Positions 35,627-44,594 of a DNA stretch of 64,000 nucleotides are shown here, piece by piece; position 1 is the first letter of the stretch, and each line of letters starts with the position of its first letter. The notes under the pieces were generated by a model. That model made no database searches, had not been told where the DNA came from, and worked only from the letters and a program-made list of their open reading frames with translations. Position numbers and translations under genes: made by a program. The DNA comes from Rs1 sp000416275. GTDB lineage: Bacteria > Pseudomonadota > Gammaproteobacteria > Pseudomonadales > Balneatricaceae. The stretch is taken from positions 3,348,001-3,412,000 of the forward strand of contig OZ251574.1 of assembly GCA_965243635.1 (NCBI GenBank). Direction: 5' to 3'.

Positions 35627-36814
35627 CTACAGCAATTCAATTGCCACTGCCGTCGCCTCGCCGCCGCCAATACACAGGGCTGCAATTCCCCGACGCTTAT
35701 TTTGTTGCTGTAGTGCATGGATTAATGAGACTAAAATCCTCGCACCTGAACAACCAATTGGATGGCCCAAAGCACAGGCGCCGCCGTTGATATTGACTTT
35801 ATCTTGATCGAGCGCTAACTCCTGTATGGCAATCATTGTCACGACTGCAAAGGCTTCATTTATCTCATACAAATCAACTTCCGAGGCTTGCCAGTTGATG
35901 CTCTCCAACAACTTTTGTACGGCCGACACAGGGGCTATAGTAAACTCTTCAGGGGCTTGAGCATGAGTGCTATGGCCAATAATTCGCGCTAAAATCGGTA
36001 AATTACGCGCTTTAGCCGCCGACTCTTTCATTAAAATTAACGCCGCCGCGCCATCTGAAATTGAGCTAGAGTTTGCAGCGGTGACTGTGCCATCCTTTTT
36101 AAAGGCGGGCTTTAAGTGCGGAATTTTTTCCAGTTTAGCCTTAAAAGGTTGCTCGTCTTGATCGACTGTTGTTTGACCCTTGCGATTTTGAATAATCACC
36201 GGTGCAATTTCCTGACTGTAGCGCTGTTCTTCAATCGCTGCTTTGGCCCTCGTTAAAGAGCGGATTGCAAACTCATCCATCGCCTCGCGCGTCAACTGAT
36301 ATTGATCGGCACTTTGTTGGGCAAATACTCCCATAAGCTTGCCATCATAAGCATTTTCTAGCCCGTCATAAAACATCGAATCTAATACTTGACCATGCCC
36401 CATCCGCATACCTGCTCTAGCTTTAGGTAATAGATACGGAGACTGGCTCATATTTTCCATCCCCCCCGCCACCATAATATCAGCGCTGCCCGCTTTGATT
36501 TGATCGTGAGCCAGCATCACAGCTTTCATTCCAGAGCCGCACATTTTATTAATTGTGGTACAGTTAGCGGCTAAACTTAGGCCCGCGCCTAAAGCCGCCT
36601 GCCTAGCGGGCGCCTGCCGCAAACCTGCAGCTAACACACAGCCCATCACCACTTCATCAATATCGTCTGCATTAAGTGTCGAGCGCTCAAGGGCCGCCTT
36701 AATCGCCACCGCCCCTAGATCTGGAGCAGCTACTGAACTTAGCACCCCCTGCAAACCGCCAATTGGAGTTCTGGCTGCAGCGACGATAACAATTGCATCT
36801 TGATGATTTGACAT
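35627..36814 (-). CDS. Acetyl-CoA acetyltransferase (thiolase)
   Basis: A 395-residue type II thiolase that either cleaves 3-ketoacyl-CoA or condenses two acetyl-CoA. Active-site cysteine in TINKMCGSGMKAV, the general base motifs NEAFAV and NGGACALGHPIGCSGARILVSL. Sequence flavour is AtoB/PhaA/BktB-like rather than FadA. GGGAG precedes the ATG. The gene heads the cluster of acyl-CoA dehydrogenases and etfBA; its upstream region is cut by an IS66 insertion about 120 bp before the start codon. Confidence 0.92.
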   Translation of the reverse strand: MSNHQDAIVIVAAARTPIGGLQGVLSSVAAPDLGAVAIKAALERSTLNADDIDEVVMGCVLAAGLRQAPARQAALGAGLSLAANCTTINKMCGSGMKAVMLAHDQIKAGSADIMVAGGMENMSQSPYLLPKARAGMRMGHGQVLDSMFYDGLENAYDGKLMGVFAQQSADQYQLTREAMDEFAIRSLTRAKAAIEEQRYSQEIAPVIIQNRKGQTTVDQDEQPFKAKLEKIPHLKPAFKKDGTVTAANSSSISDGAAALILMKESAAKARNLPILARIIGHSTHAQAPEEFTIAPVSAVQKLLESINWQASEVDLYEINEAFAVVTMIAIQELALDQDKVNINGGACALGHPIGCSGARILVSLIHALQQQNKRRGIAALCIGGGEATAVAIELL

Positions 36815-36934
36815 AAAATATCTCCCGTTTCGAATCAGCTTACTATAGAGAAGTTAACTGCGTTATAAAATGACATTAGCTTACTATATTGATCACATTT
36901 TATTACAATTAATAGTATCTAGCAGAAAATATCG

Positions 36935-36942
36935 GTGCTAGG
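36935..36942. repeat. IS66 target-site duplication, left copy
   Basis: GTGCTAGG directly precedes the left end of the insertion sequence and is repeated exactly at 39455-39462. Eight base pairs is the known duplication length for IS66 family elements. Confidence 0.93.
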
Positions 36943-37021
36943 GTGAGCTTACGGCAGCATAGCTCAACTTTATATTTTTAATCAGATCTAATGGTTGCGA
37001 CTTACTTAATGAGGACGCAAC

Positions 37022-37387
37022 ATGAAAAATTCAGATCAACTTTCTATCACCGCGACTGCTTTCGACCAGTGGCGAACTCAGCGTGCAAGTCGTAGTGAAC
37101 GTACTCCGTTAGCATTACGACAGCAAGCTATCTCACTTTTTAAAAGTTATTCATCATCCAGCATCACTACCGCTTTAAAAATCAGTGGAACTCAGTTAAA
37201 GCAGTGGAAGATACTCCTTGCACCTAAAGATGAACACACTGATTTCATCCACTTACCCAGCTTAAACACGCCCTCCACAGAGCCACTAAATATCAGTCTT
37301 TCTTTTGCTAATGGAGCCTCAATGGTCTTTAGCGGCACTCTGTCTCCTACTGTGCTTCTCTCTATTATTCAGGAGTGCAAGCTATGA
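37022..37387 (+). CDS. tnpA: IS66 family accessory protein TnpA
   Basis: The 121-residue protein has an HTH-like N-terminus (LALRQQAISLFKSYSSSSITTALKISGTQLKQWK) and the IS66 TnpA C-terminal pattern INISLSFANGASMVFSG-like (here LNISLSFANGASMVFSGTL). TnpA is needed for IS66 transposition, probably as a DNA-binding regulator. GAGGA lies before the ATG. Its stop overlaps the tnpB start in ATGA. Confidence 0.88.
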   Translation: MKNSDQLSITATAFDQWRTQRASRSERTPLALRQQAISLFKSYSSSSITTALKISGTQLKQWKILLAPKDEHTDFIHLPSLNTPSTEPLNISLSFANGASMVFSGTLSPTVLLSIIQECKL

Positions 37388-37719
37388 TACAGCTCACCGC
37401 ACAGACTAAAATTCTGTTGGCGACTACACCGGCTGATTTTCGTTGTGGCATCGATGGCCTCGCCGCACTTTGCCGGTTAAAGCTCAAACATGATCCACGT
37501 TGTCAGACGCTGTTTGTTTTTATCAATCGCAGTAAAACCATGATCAGAGCGTTGGCTTATGATGGCACCGGCTTTTGGTTAATGACCAAACGCTTATCCA
37601 AAGGCAAGTTTTCTGGGTGGCCAACAACAGGGGTTATCAATGCCTTAGCAGCAACGGAACTTCGCGCGTTATTAAGTGGCGAGAGTTATTCACACGGCAA
37701 GGCAAACCTTGGTCTGTGA
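37384..37719 (+). CDS. tnpB: IS66 family Orf2 protein TnpB
   Basis: The protein shows the IS66 Orf2 pattern: ILLATTPADFRCGIDGLAALCRLKLKHDPRCQTLFVFINRSKTMIRALAYDGTGFWLMTKRLSKGKF. The ATG at 37384 with AGGAG upstream is preferred to a GTG three codons earlier and overlaps the tnpA stop by 4 nt. TnpB is essential for transposition in characterised IS66 elements, but its biochemical role is not known. Confidence 0.92.
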   Translation: MIQLTAQTKILLATTPADFRCGIDGLAALCRLKLKHDPRCQTLFVFINRSKTMIRALAYDGTGFWLMTKRLSKGKFSGWPTTGVINALAATELRALLSGESYSHGKANLGL

Positions 37720-37788
37720 GAAACTTTTTTTTGTTGCTGTATAAATCCTGTCCTATATCATCAACGTATCTTTTACGGAGCTGACCTT

Positions 37789-39393
37789 TTGAAAACCCAA
37801 TATTCTGACATAAACACCCAAGCGCTAGACGCACTGATTCAACGCGTGAGTGAAGCTAAAGAGCATAACTTGGCTTTGACGCCAGAAGATTGTCAGTTAC
37901 TTATTGATGCGTTACTAACGTTGGCCAGCATGCAAGAAAATCTTGCCAGCAATAGTATCACCATCCATAAATTAAAAAAGTTAGTGGGAATGGTTAAATC
38001 ATCGGAGAAGCTTCGCTCTAGCTTAGCGCAGAGCAATGCAAAAAAGTCGAAGAAAAAGAAGAAAGGTAACAAGTCCGACAGCCCCGTCGCCACCATCAAG
38101 CCTGTCGTTGTACACCATCCATTAGCAGACATGGCGAAGGGTGATGATTGCCCGGAATGTGATCGCGGAAAATTATATAAATACGAACCTGCAACCTTGC
38201 TACGCATTATAGGCCAGAGCCCCTTCCAGAGTGAGCAACATGTGATGGAGCGGCTGCGTTGTAATACTTGTGGTGCCTATTTTACTGCGCCTTTACCTGA
38301 GGAGGTATTAAACGATGGGGGTGCTAATCAGAAATACGGACATTCAGCCCGCTCTATCATGGGTATCGCTAAGTTTGGCATGGGTTCACCCTATTATCGT
38401 CAGGGAGCGATGCAAAATTTATTGGGCGTCCCTATCACAGCGTCCACTATCTTTGATCAAAACGAGCATTTATCCAATGCGCTTCACCCAGTGCTTAAAC
38501 ATCTCGTACTATTAGCGGCAAACGCCACTCACTATTACCTAGATGACACGACGAATCGCATCTTGGATGCAAAACCGATCATCAAAAAGCAGCGTAATAG
38601 TCATAAAAGCAAAGAGCGAAAAGGAGTTTATACCTCCGGATTGATTGCCACTTTAGACACAGGGCAAAAAGTCACCTTATTTGAAACGAATATAGGTTAT
38701 GCGGGGGAGTTTATTGATCAGATTTTACAAACGCGTGATCCCGCAAAGCCACCGCCGATATTGATGTGCGATGGGTTAACCAGTAATAAACCTTCTAAGA
38801 CTCCCTGCATCATGGCATTGTGCAATAGTCATGGTCGCCGGCAGTTTTATGATGTCATGAGTCATTTTCCAGAAGAGGTCGATTACCTTCTCGATCGCTA
38901 TGGCACTATTTGGCACAATGATGATGTCACTAAGGAGAAAAATCTGAGTGACCAAGGGAGGTTGATGTACCATAAAAAGCACTCACTTCCGGTTATGGAA
39001 GAGCTATTGGGGTGGGGGCAATCCATGTTGCAAAGCCAAGGTTCTACACAGGCGAAAGTTGAAGAAAATAGTGGATTGGGGAAAGCAATCCGGTATTTTA
39101 TCAAGCACTACGAAGGGTTGGTACGATTTTGCTACGTTGCTGGTGCGCAGATAGACAACAACACAATGGAAGCGGCATTAAAGTTGGCGGTGTTAAATCG
39201 AAAAAATGCGAGTTTCTACAAGACCCAAGCGGGAGCAAGTATAGGTGACGTAATCATGTCGCTGATAGCCACTTGTATTCAATCTGGGGTTAATGCTTTT
39301 GATTATTTCAATGCTCTGCAGCGAGATAACCAAAAAGTCATCGATAATCCAGGAAAATACCTGCCTTGGAATTATCAAAAAAACAACACCTAG
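37789..39393 (+). CDS. tnpC: IS66 family transposase TnpC
   Basis: The 534-residue DDE transposase has an N-terminal coiled region and lysine-rich patch (KKSKKKKKGNK), a zinc-binding CPEC...CNTC pair, then the catalytic core: first aspartates in YYLDDTTNRI, second in MCDGLTSN, and the glutamate in AQIDNNTMEAALKL. The start is TTG with GGAG 8 nt upstream. All catalytic residues are present and the frame is unbroken. Confidence 0.94.
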   Translation: MKTQYSDINTQALDALIQRVSEAKEHNLALTPEDCQLLIDALLTLASMQENLASNSITIHKLKKLVGMVKSSEKLRSSLAQSNAKKSKKKKKGNKSDSPVATIKPVVVHHPLADMAKGDDCPECDRGKLYKYEPATLLRIIGQSPFQSEQHVMERLRCNTCGAYFTAPLPEEVLNDGGANQKYGHSARSIMGIAKFGMGSPYYRQGAMQNLLGVPITASTIFDQNEHLSNALHPVLKHLVLLAANATHYYLDDTTNRILDAKPIIKKQRNSHKSKERKGVYTSGLIATLDTGQKVTLFETNIGYAGEFIDQILQTRDPAKPPPILMCDGLTSNKPSKTPCIMALCNSHGRRQFYDVMSHFPEEVDYLLDRYGTIWHNDDVTKEKNLSDQGRLMYHKKHSLPVMEELLGWGQSMLQSQGSTQAKVEENSGLGKAIRYFIKHYEGLVRFCYVAGAQIDNNTMEAALKLAVLNRKNASFYKTQAGASIGDVIMSLIATCIQSGVNAFDYFNALQRDNQKVIDNPGKYLPWNYQKNNT

Positions 39394-39454
39394 CCCATTG
39401 GTAACGGGCTTTTAGACTTCCATTAAAAGTCACGCTATCTTCTCGTAAGCTCAC

Positions 39455-39462
39455 GTGCTAGG
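39455..39462. repeat. IS66 target-site duplication, right copy
   Basis: GTGCTAGG, identical to 36935-36942. The 39463-39699 stretch beyond it, upstream of the AraC-type gene, is the other half of the original intergenic region and contains no gene. Confidence 0.93.
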
Positions 39463-39699
39463 AGAGTGGTGCAACTTAACTGCGCCCACAATAATCTGCG
39501 ACAACTTATTATGCTAACCCTAAGAGTGAAAAGTCAGGCGTCGACTAATGGCTTGCTATTCGTTCTAGCTATACGGGGCAGAGCTCCCTCGAAGCGTAAA
39601 ATAGCCTAGATATTCAGCTTAAAATCTAGGCATCCGCAGCTGATCTAGCAAGTCGTAATTTTATTATGCCGCTTTATTATGGAATGAGAAGCAATCATT

Positions 39700-40755
39700 A
39701 TGGCCACAGTTGATATTCACTATGCGAGAGCAATTCTACAATGCAGCACAAGGAAAGGACTTAGCACTGAACAGCTATTAATTGAAACTGATCTCACTGC
39801 ACATCTATTGCAGCAAAATAACAGCCGAGTTGCCGGTGAGAAGATTACCCATATGGTCAAACACACTTGGGCGAGGCTAGACGATGAATTTATGGGCTGC
39901 ACTCGTCATCCCTGTAAGCATGGGGTGTTTGCTTTAATGAGCAAATATGCATTACCGCATGCTAATTTGCAGCAAATATTGCAGCATGGAATCCATTTTT
40001 ACCAACTGTTTACCGACGATATTAAAATGCGGTTAGTGACTAAAGGCAACACCACGGAATTCATCATTGATTTTCGCAACCCCGAGCTAGATGTCGGTCA
40101 TTTTTTCCATGAGTTTTGGCTGATGATTTGGCACCGCTTTGCCAGCTGGCTAATTGGCAAAAAGATCGTCCTCAACCAAGTGTCTTTCCCCTACCCTAAA
40201 CCTGTGCATCACCGAGAATTAAAAAATGCTTTCCCCGCTCGCCACAACTTCAACCAAGCGTCGATGAAACTCAGCTTTAGCAGTCAATACTTAGCGTTAG
40301 CGGCAGTTAGAACTACCGCAGATTTAACGGTTTTTTTAAAAAATTCTCCGGCTGACTTAATCACCATCCCCGGTGAAGAAAACAGTTATAAAACTAAAAT
40401 TCGCACTTTACTGACAAGGCAACCCAATGCCATTTTAAACTGCCCTGCGTTTGAAGAAATCGCTAAAAAACTCAATTTAAGCTCGCAAACCTTACGCCGT
40501 AAACTTAAAGCAGAAAACACTTCCTACCCGCAGTTAAAAGATGAAGTTCGTCGCGATATTGCGATTGATAAACTGACTCAAAAAAACCATTCTGTGGCAA
40601 AAATTGCGCGCTTATTAGGCTTTAGTGAATCTCGTTCTTTCACTCGGGCTTTCAAAAAATGGACGGGGTACACGCCAACCGAATACATCAGCGTATTAGC
40701 ACCCGAAGGAGCATCTGGACAAGTAACACACTTGGCGCACAGAGAAACTGGTTAA
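39700..40755 (+). CDS. AraC-family transcriptional regulator
   Basis: The 351-residue protein has an N-terminal arabinose-binding-like domain of the OruR/ArgR-type (about 20-205) and a C-terminal double HTH (about 250-335): FEEIAKKLNLSSQTLRRKLKAENTSYPQLKDEVRRDIAIDKL and KIARLLGFSESRSFTRAFKKWTGYTPTEY. Proteins of this type often activate adjacent lipid-catabolism genes. Before the IS66 insertion it would have been divergent from the thiolase cluster with a shared intergenic region of about 370 bp; control of that cluster is an inference. Confidence 0.9.
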   Translation: MATVDIHYARAILQCSTRKGLSTEQLLIETDLTAHLLQQNNSRVAGEKITHMVKHTWARLDDEFMGCTRHPCKHGVFALMSKYALPHANLQQILQHGIHFYQLFTDDIKMRLVTKGNTTEFIIDFRNPELDVGHFFHEFWLMIWHRFASWLIGKKIVLNQVSFPYPKPVHHRELKNAFPARHNFNQASMKLSFSSQYLALAAVRTTADLTVFLKNSPADLITIPGEENSYKTKIRTLLTRQPNAILNCPAFEEIAKKLNLSSQTLRRKLKAENTSYPQLKDEVRRDIAIDKLTQKNHSVAKIARLLGFSESRSFTRAFKKWTGYTPTEYISVLAPEGASGQVTHLAHRETG

Positions 40756-41051
40756 GCCAACGGCTACAGACAGGGCTAAGATCTCGGTTGAGGAGGATAG
40801 TGAATCATTAGAAAATCGAGTGGGGTCACGGGGACTAGACTAGAGTGATAAAAAGGCAGTAAGTAAGTGCAGCTAACAACCTGTTTTTAACTAAACTTAG
40901 CGCTAAATTCAAGCAGATAACTTGGCGGCAGCGAAGTCGCCTATTCTCAACAACCCCACCCACATACAGCGCCGACACTGTTGGCATTAGCAAGTGGATG
41001 GGACTAAATTTAAGTCGTCTCAGCAATATTTTCCGACTTAGAGAATTACAG

Positions 41052-42620
41052 CTAAGCTAAGCTATCGTCCGCCACCCGGTATTTAGGATCTTCATCTTCA
41101 TTAGCTTCAACTAGAGAACCCGATTTTTCTAACAGCGCTGTACACTCAGCACTCAAGTGACGTAAATGCAACGTTATTCCCGCATCTACATACTTATCGG
41201 CTATCGCATCAATTGCCTCGATACCGGAGTGATCGACAACTCTCGCGTCTCTAAAATCAATAATGACATCTGCCGGATCAGATTGCGGTGAAAAGTTATC
41301 TTTAAAGCTTTGCGCTGAGGCGAAAAATAAAGGGCCGTGCGGTAAATATACTTTGGTTCCACCTTCGGTCCGAGTTTCCATTTCCACATGCTGAGCATGG
41401 CGCCAGGCGAAGGTCAGTGCGGACATGATAACCCCTACGACCACCGCGATAGCCAAATCAGTGAACACGGTCACCACTGCGACCGTGATACCCACCAGCG
41501 TATCACCGACAGGGATGCGCCCCAGCAGGCGAAAGCTTGACCATTCAAAGGTTCCAAGTACTACCATCAGCATCACACCGACTAATGCTCCGAGGGGGAT
41601 CATTTCGATATAGACTGAACCAAAGAGTATAAACAACAACAGGAACAGCGCCGCTGATATTCCCGACAGCCGAGTGCGACCGCCTGAGTTAATATTAATC
41701 ATACTTTGGCCGATCATCGCACAGCCACCCATACCACCAAAGAAGCCCGTTGCAACGTTAGCGACGCCTTGGCCAATACATTCTTTATTGCCACGACCAC
41801 GAGTGTTGGTCATTTCATCAATTAAGGTCAAGGTTAACAGTGATTCAATTAAGCCGATCGCAGCCAAAATAACCGCGTAGGGGAAAATAATCACCAACGT
41901 TTCCATATTTAAAGGCACCATTGGCACGTGAAATTCGGGGAAACCACCGGCAATAGTCGCATTGATATCTCCCGTTTTTTCCTGCAGAAAATCAACCACT
42001 GTTAAGGCCTCTAAATCGAGTCCTATTACCAGTAGACAGACCACCACTATAGCCACCAGCGCTGAAGGCACTGCGGTGGTAAGCATAGGTAAAAAGCGAA
42101 TAATACTCATCGTTAGAGCGATTAAACCCAGCATAATCCACAGCGAAGAACCCGATAGCCAAGTGCCAGATATCCAACCCCATTTACCTTCCGGAGTATC
42201 AGACTGCAACATCGGAAGCTGCGATAAGAAAATCACGATAGCTAAGCCGTTGACAAAACCCAACATAACTGGGTGCGGAACCAAACGTATAAATTTACCC
42301 AGCCGGAACACTCCTGCCAGCACTTGTAGAATTCCCATCAACACTACTGTGGCAAATAAGTACTCTACGCCGTGATGAGCGACTAAAGCGACCATCACTA
42401 CTGCCAGCGCTCCGGTAGCACCAGATATCATTCCTGGTCTACCGCCGATCACCGCAGTGATCAATCCCACCATGAAAGCGGCATACAAGCCAACTAAAGG
42501 CGCGACACCGGCCACAAAAGCAAAAGCCACCGCCTCTGGCACTAGTGCTAAAGCAACAGTTAACCCCGAGAGTACATCATTTTTCATACTCTGAGACTTG
42601 GACACAATCATTTGGAACAT
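41052..42620 (-). CDS. SulP-family anion transporter with STAS domain
   Basis: The 522-residue inner-membrane protein has about 12-14 hydrophobic segments, the SulP start LSGLTVALALVPEAVAFAFVAGVAPLVGLYAAF, GLIESLLTLTLIDEMTNTRGRGNKECIGQGVANVATGFFGGMGGCAMIGQS, and a C-terminal STAS domain (DVIIDFRDARVVDHSGIEAIDAIADKY). Members carry sulfate, bicarbonate or dicarboxylates; the substrate is not deducible. It stands alone and has two close in-frame ATGs (42620, 42611). Confidence 0.92.
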   Translation of the reverse strand: MFQMIVSKSQSMKNDVLSGLTVALALVPEAVAFAFVAGVAPLVGLYAAFMVGLITAVIGGRPGMISGATGALAVVMVALVAHHGVEYLFATVVLMGILQVLAGVFRLGKFIRLVPHPVMLGFVNGLAIVIFLSQLPMLQSDTPEGKWGWISGTWLSGSSLWIMLGLIALTMSIIRFLPMLTTAVPSALVAIVVVCLLVIGLDLEALTVVDFLQEKTGDINATIAGGFPEFHVPMVPLNMETLVIIFPYAVILAAIGLIESLLTLTLIDEMTNTRGRGNKECIGQGVANVATGFFGGMGGCAMIGQSMININSGGRTRLSGISAALFLLLFILFGSVYIEMIPLGALVGVMLMVVLGTFEWSSFRLLGRIPVGDTLVGITVAVVTVFTDLAIAVVVGVIMSALTFAWRHAQHVEMETRTEGGTKVYLPHGPLFFASAQSFKDNFSPQSDPADVIIDFRDARVVDHSGIEAIDAIADKYVDAGITLHLRHLSAECTALLEKSGSLVEANEDEDPKYRVADDSLA

Positions 42621-42998
42621 TAGCGGGAAAATCCTTCAACTACATCACTGGATAGGCCCAGCGAAAAATGTCAACAAGTCTAACAAAATGCCCCAGCGCT
42701 GAGAAGCGCCTGTACTTAAATCTGCTAAATAAACGAATTGAAATGACTGATAACCCATCGACAACCTGAGCGAAAATAACTATCGTCGCGAGAACCAAGC
42801 TTTTTTAGCTAAATATAGCGCTGCTTTGTGCCAGACGAAGACTATGACGCTATGATCAAGAGCTAACTAGTAACTTAACCGAATCCGCTTAGTCGCAACT
42901 AGATTCGCCTTTTCACGGTCAAAACCCTAACCTGCGGCATTAAGCTGAAACATAATAGCTCATTGACGCATGGCGCTCAGCTAGCACAAATAGTGCCC
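42621..42998. other. Gene-free interval between dinB and sulP
   Basis: No gene, family 1 or family 2 repeat or terminator of note was seen; only a short hairpin (AGCGCTGAGAAGCGCC near 42693). Confidence 0.5.
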
Positions 42999-44054
42999 TT
43001 AAATTGGCAATATCAGCTGCTGAAAACCCTGCACAGTGACTGGCGCTAAACGATAGCCCAAACCGATTAATCGCACTGGCTTAGCACCTCGCCCATAGGC
43101 TTGCAACAATAAATGACTATACAGTGATTGCTGTGAAATAGAGGCCTGCTGCTCGACGGTTGTTTGGGTAAAATCATGAAATTTCAATTTAACAAACAAA
43201 CCGCTGACAACTTTTGGCTGCTTGATATTTTGGTAGCGACTTTGCAACTCAGCCAGCAGCTGGGGAATTTGCTCAATGCAACTATTGCTACCTTGTAGAT
43301 CCACCGCAAAAGTGTGCTCAACACTGATCGATTTGAGCTCTCTTTTAGTGCTCACCTCACGATTGTCGATGCCCTGACTTAACTCAAGTAAACGCTCGCC
43401 AAAAGAGCCAAAGTGTCGCTGCAAAAACGCCGGACTCTGCCGGCGAATATCTCGGCAAGTGTTAATTCCCAATGAGTACATTTTTTCAGCGGTTTTTTTA
43501 CCGACACCATGAATTTTTTTAACCGCCAAATGCTCTACAAAATCAGCGACATTTTCTGGGGTAATCACTTTCATGCCGTTCGGCTTATGCCAGTCGCTGG
43601 CAATTTTAGCCAAAAATTTATTGGGCGCCACCCCTGCCGATATAGTAATTCCCACTTCTTGCTCTACCCGATAGCGTAAATATTCAGCAATCCGTGTACC
43701 ACTGCCACTGAACATAGTACAGCGACTGACATCTAAGAAAGCTTCATCTAAAGATAGCGGTTCGATAAGATCGGTAATTTCTCGGTAGATAGCAAAAATT
43801 TGCTGAGAGGCATCTTTATACTTTTGCATATTACCAGGTATTAGATGTAACTGAGGACAGCGCTTAAACGCTTGAGCGGTGGACATCGCAGAGTGTATAC
43901 CAAATTCACGGGCCGGGTAATTGCAAGTTGCAATGACCCCTCGCCGATCGGATCGCCCACCAATGGCAAGTGGAATATTTGCCAGAGAAGGATTATCACG
44001 CATTTCAACTGCGGCGTAAAAACAATCACAATCACAGTGAATTATTTTTCGCAT
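42999..44054 (-). CDS. dinB: DNA polymerase IV
   Basis: Pol IV is an error-prone Y-family polymerase that bypasses minor-groove lesions. The 351-residue protein has the palm motif IHCDCDCFYAAVEMRDNP, the catalytic SLDEAFLDVS, thumb helix-hairpin-helix VKKIHGVGKKTAEKMYSLGI and the little-finger domain. The usual D-M-D of motif I is D-C-D here; the metal-binding aspartates are kept. The C-terminus lacks an obvious canonical beta-clamp QxxLxLF peptide, ending GFQQLILPI, which could still serve as one. Confidence 0.94.
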   Translation of the reverse strand: MRKIIHCDCDCFYAAVEMRDNPSLANIPLAIGGRSDRRGVIATCNYPAREFGIHSAMSTAQAFKRCPQLHLIPGNMQKYKDASQQIFAIYREITDLIEPLSLDEAFLDVSRCTMFSGSGTRIAEYLRYRVEQEVGITISAGVAPNKFLAKIASDWHKPNGMKVITPENVADFVEHLAVKKIHGVGKKTAEKMYSLGINTCRDIRRQSPAFLQRHFGSFGERLLELSQGIDNREVSTKRELKSISVEHTFAVDLQGSNSCIEQIPQLLAELQSRYQNIKQPKVVSGLFVKLKFHDFTQTTVEQQASISQQSLYSHLLLQAYGRGAKPVRLIGLGYRLAPVTVQGFQQLILPI

Positions 44055-44242
44055 AACCTAAACCTTTGCTGTGTTTTTATACAGTGTATTGGCTTAAGTA
44101 TTATTATTCAACCTAAAGTTAAGGAACCTCTGATTATGGACAGAGCAAGCAACTAAAGATTAAAGTATTTTGAGTGCAGACATCGTTGAAATCACATCAA
44201 CACCACATTATAAATTAAAATTCAGAAATGATTAAATCGGAC

Positions 44243-44455
44243 TTACTTGACTAAATTTTTAGTCAAAAACATACTCGTAACAAATTTGTTTGCATCAAGA
44301 ATCGCAACACAAAAGCATTTAAATCCATGCACAGATTTACCAATCAGATGAGCCAAATACTCACTGCGTAAGCGTCTTGCTTCTAAATAGTAGTAATCAA
44401 CATCAACTGCACCCGTTTTAGTTTTTGCTATTTCTACATCGTATTGAAATGACAT
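44243..44455 (-). CDS. Small conserved-looking protein of unknown function
   Basis: A 70-residue frame with a strong AGGAGG ribosome-binding site 7 nt before its ATG, so it is very likely translated. The central part VDYYYLEARRLRSEYLAHLIG has the pattern of a short amphipathic helix with Tyr and ARxLRSE seen in small proteins of the DUF1127/RSP_7527 type; this resemblance is tentative. It is divergent from a LysR-type gene, with a perfect palindrome in between, so the LysR protein may control it. Confidence 0.65.
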   Translation of the reverse strand: MSFQYDVEIAKTKTGAVDVDYYYLEARRLRSEYLAHLIGKSVHGFKCFCVAILDANKFVTSMFLTKNLVK

Positions 44456-44562
44456 ATTATGCCTCCTATCTTTGGCTGAGACTTAATTCTCATACCGTTT
44501 AAAGTTTATGCTGCTATTTTAACCAACAAAGAGCACTTGCACAAAAGATCAATTTTCAGCAC

Positions 44563-44585
44563 AATGATGAAAATAATTCATCATT
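44563..44585. promoter_or_regulatory. Palindromic operator between the small gene and lysR
   Basis: AATGATGAA and TTCATCATT form perfect 9-bp arms around AATAA. It contains a T-N11-A-like centre as in LysR-type sites and ends 9 bp before the lysR start codon, so binding would block lysR expression. Confidence 0.7.
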
Positions 44586-44594
44586 GGTGGTTTT

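Larger units (their letters stand above)
36943..39454 (+). mobile_element. Complete IS66-family insertion sequence, 2512 bp
   Basis: The element is bounded by imperfect inverted ends beginning GTGAGCTTACG on both sides (left continues GCAGCATAGC, right AGAAGATAGC) and by a perfect 8-bp target duplication GTGCTAGG. It encodes the full IS66 set tnpA-tnpB-tnpC with no frameshift and an intact DDE triad. It is therefore recent and possibly still active. It separates an AraC-type regulator from the thiolase-led beta-oxidation cluster. Confidence 0.95.
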
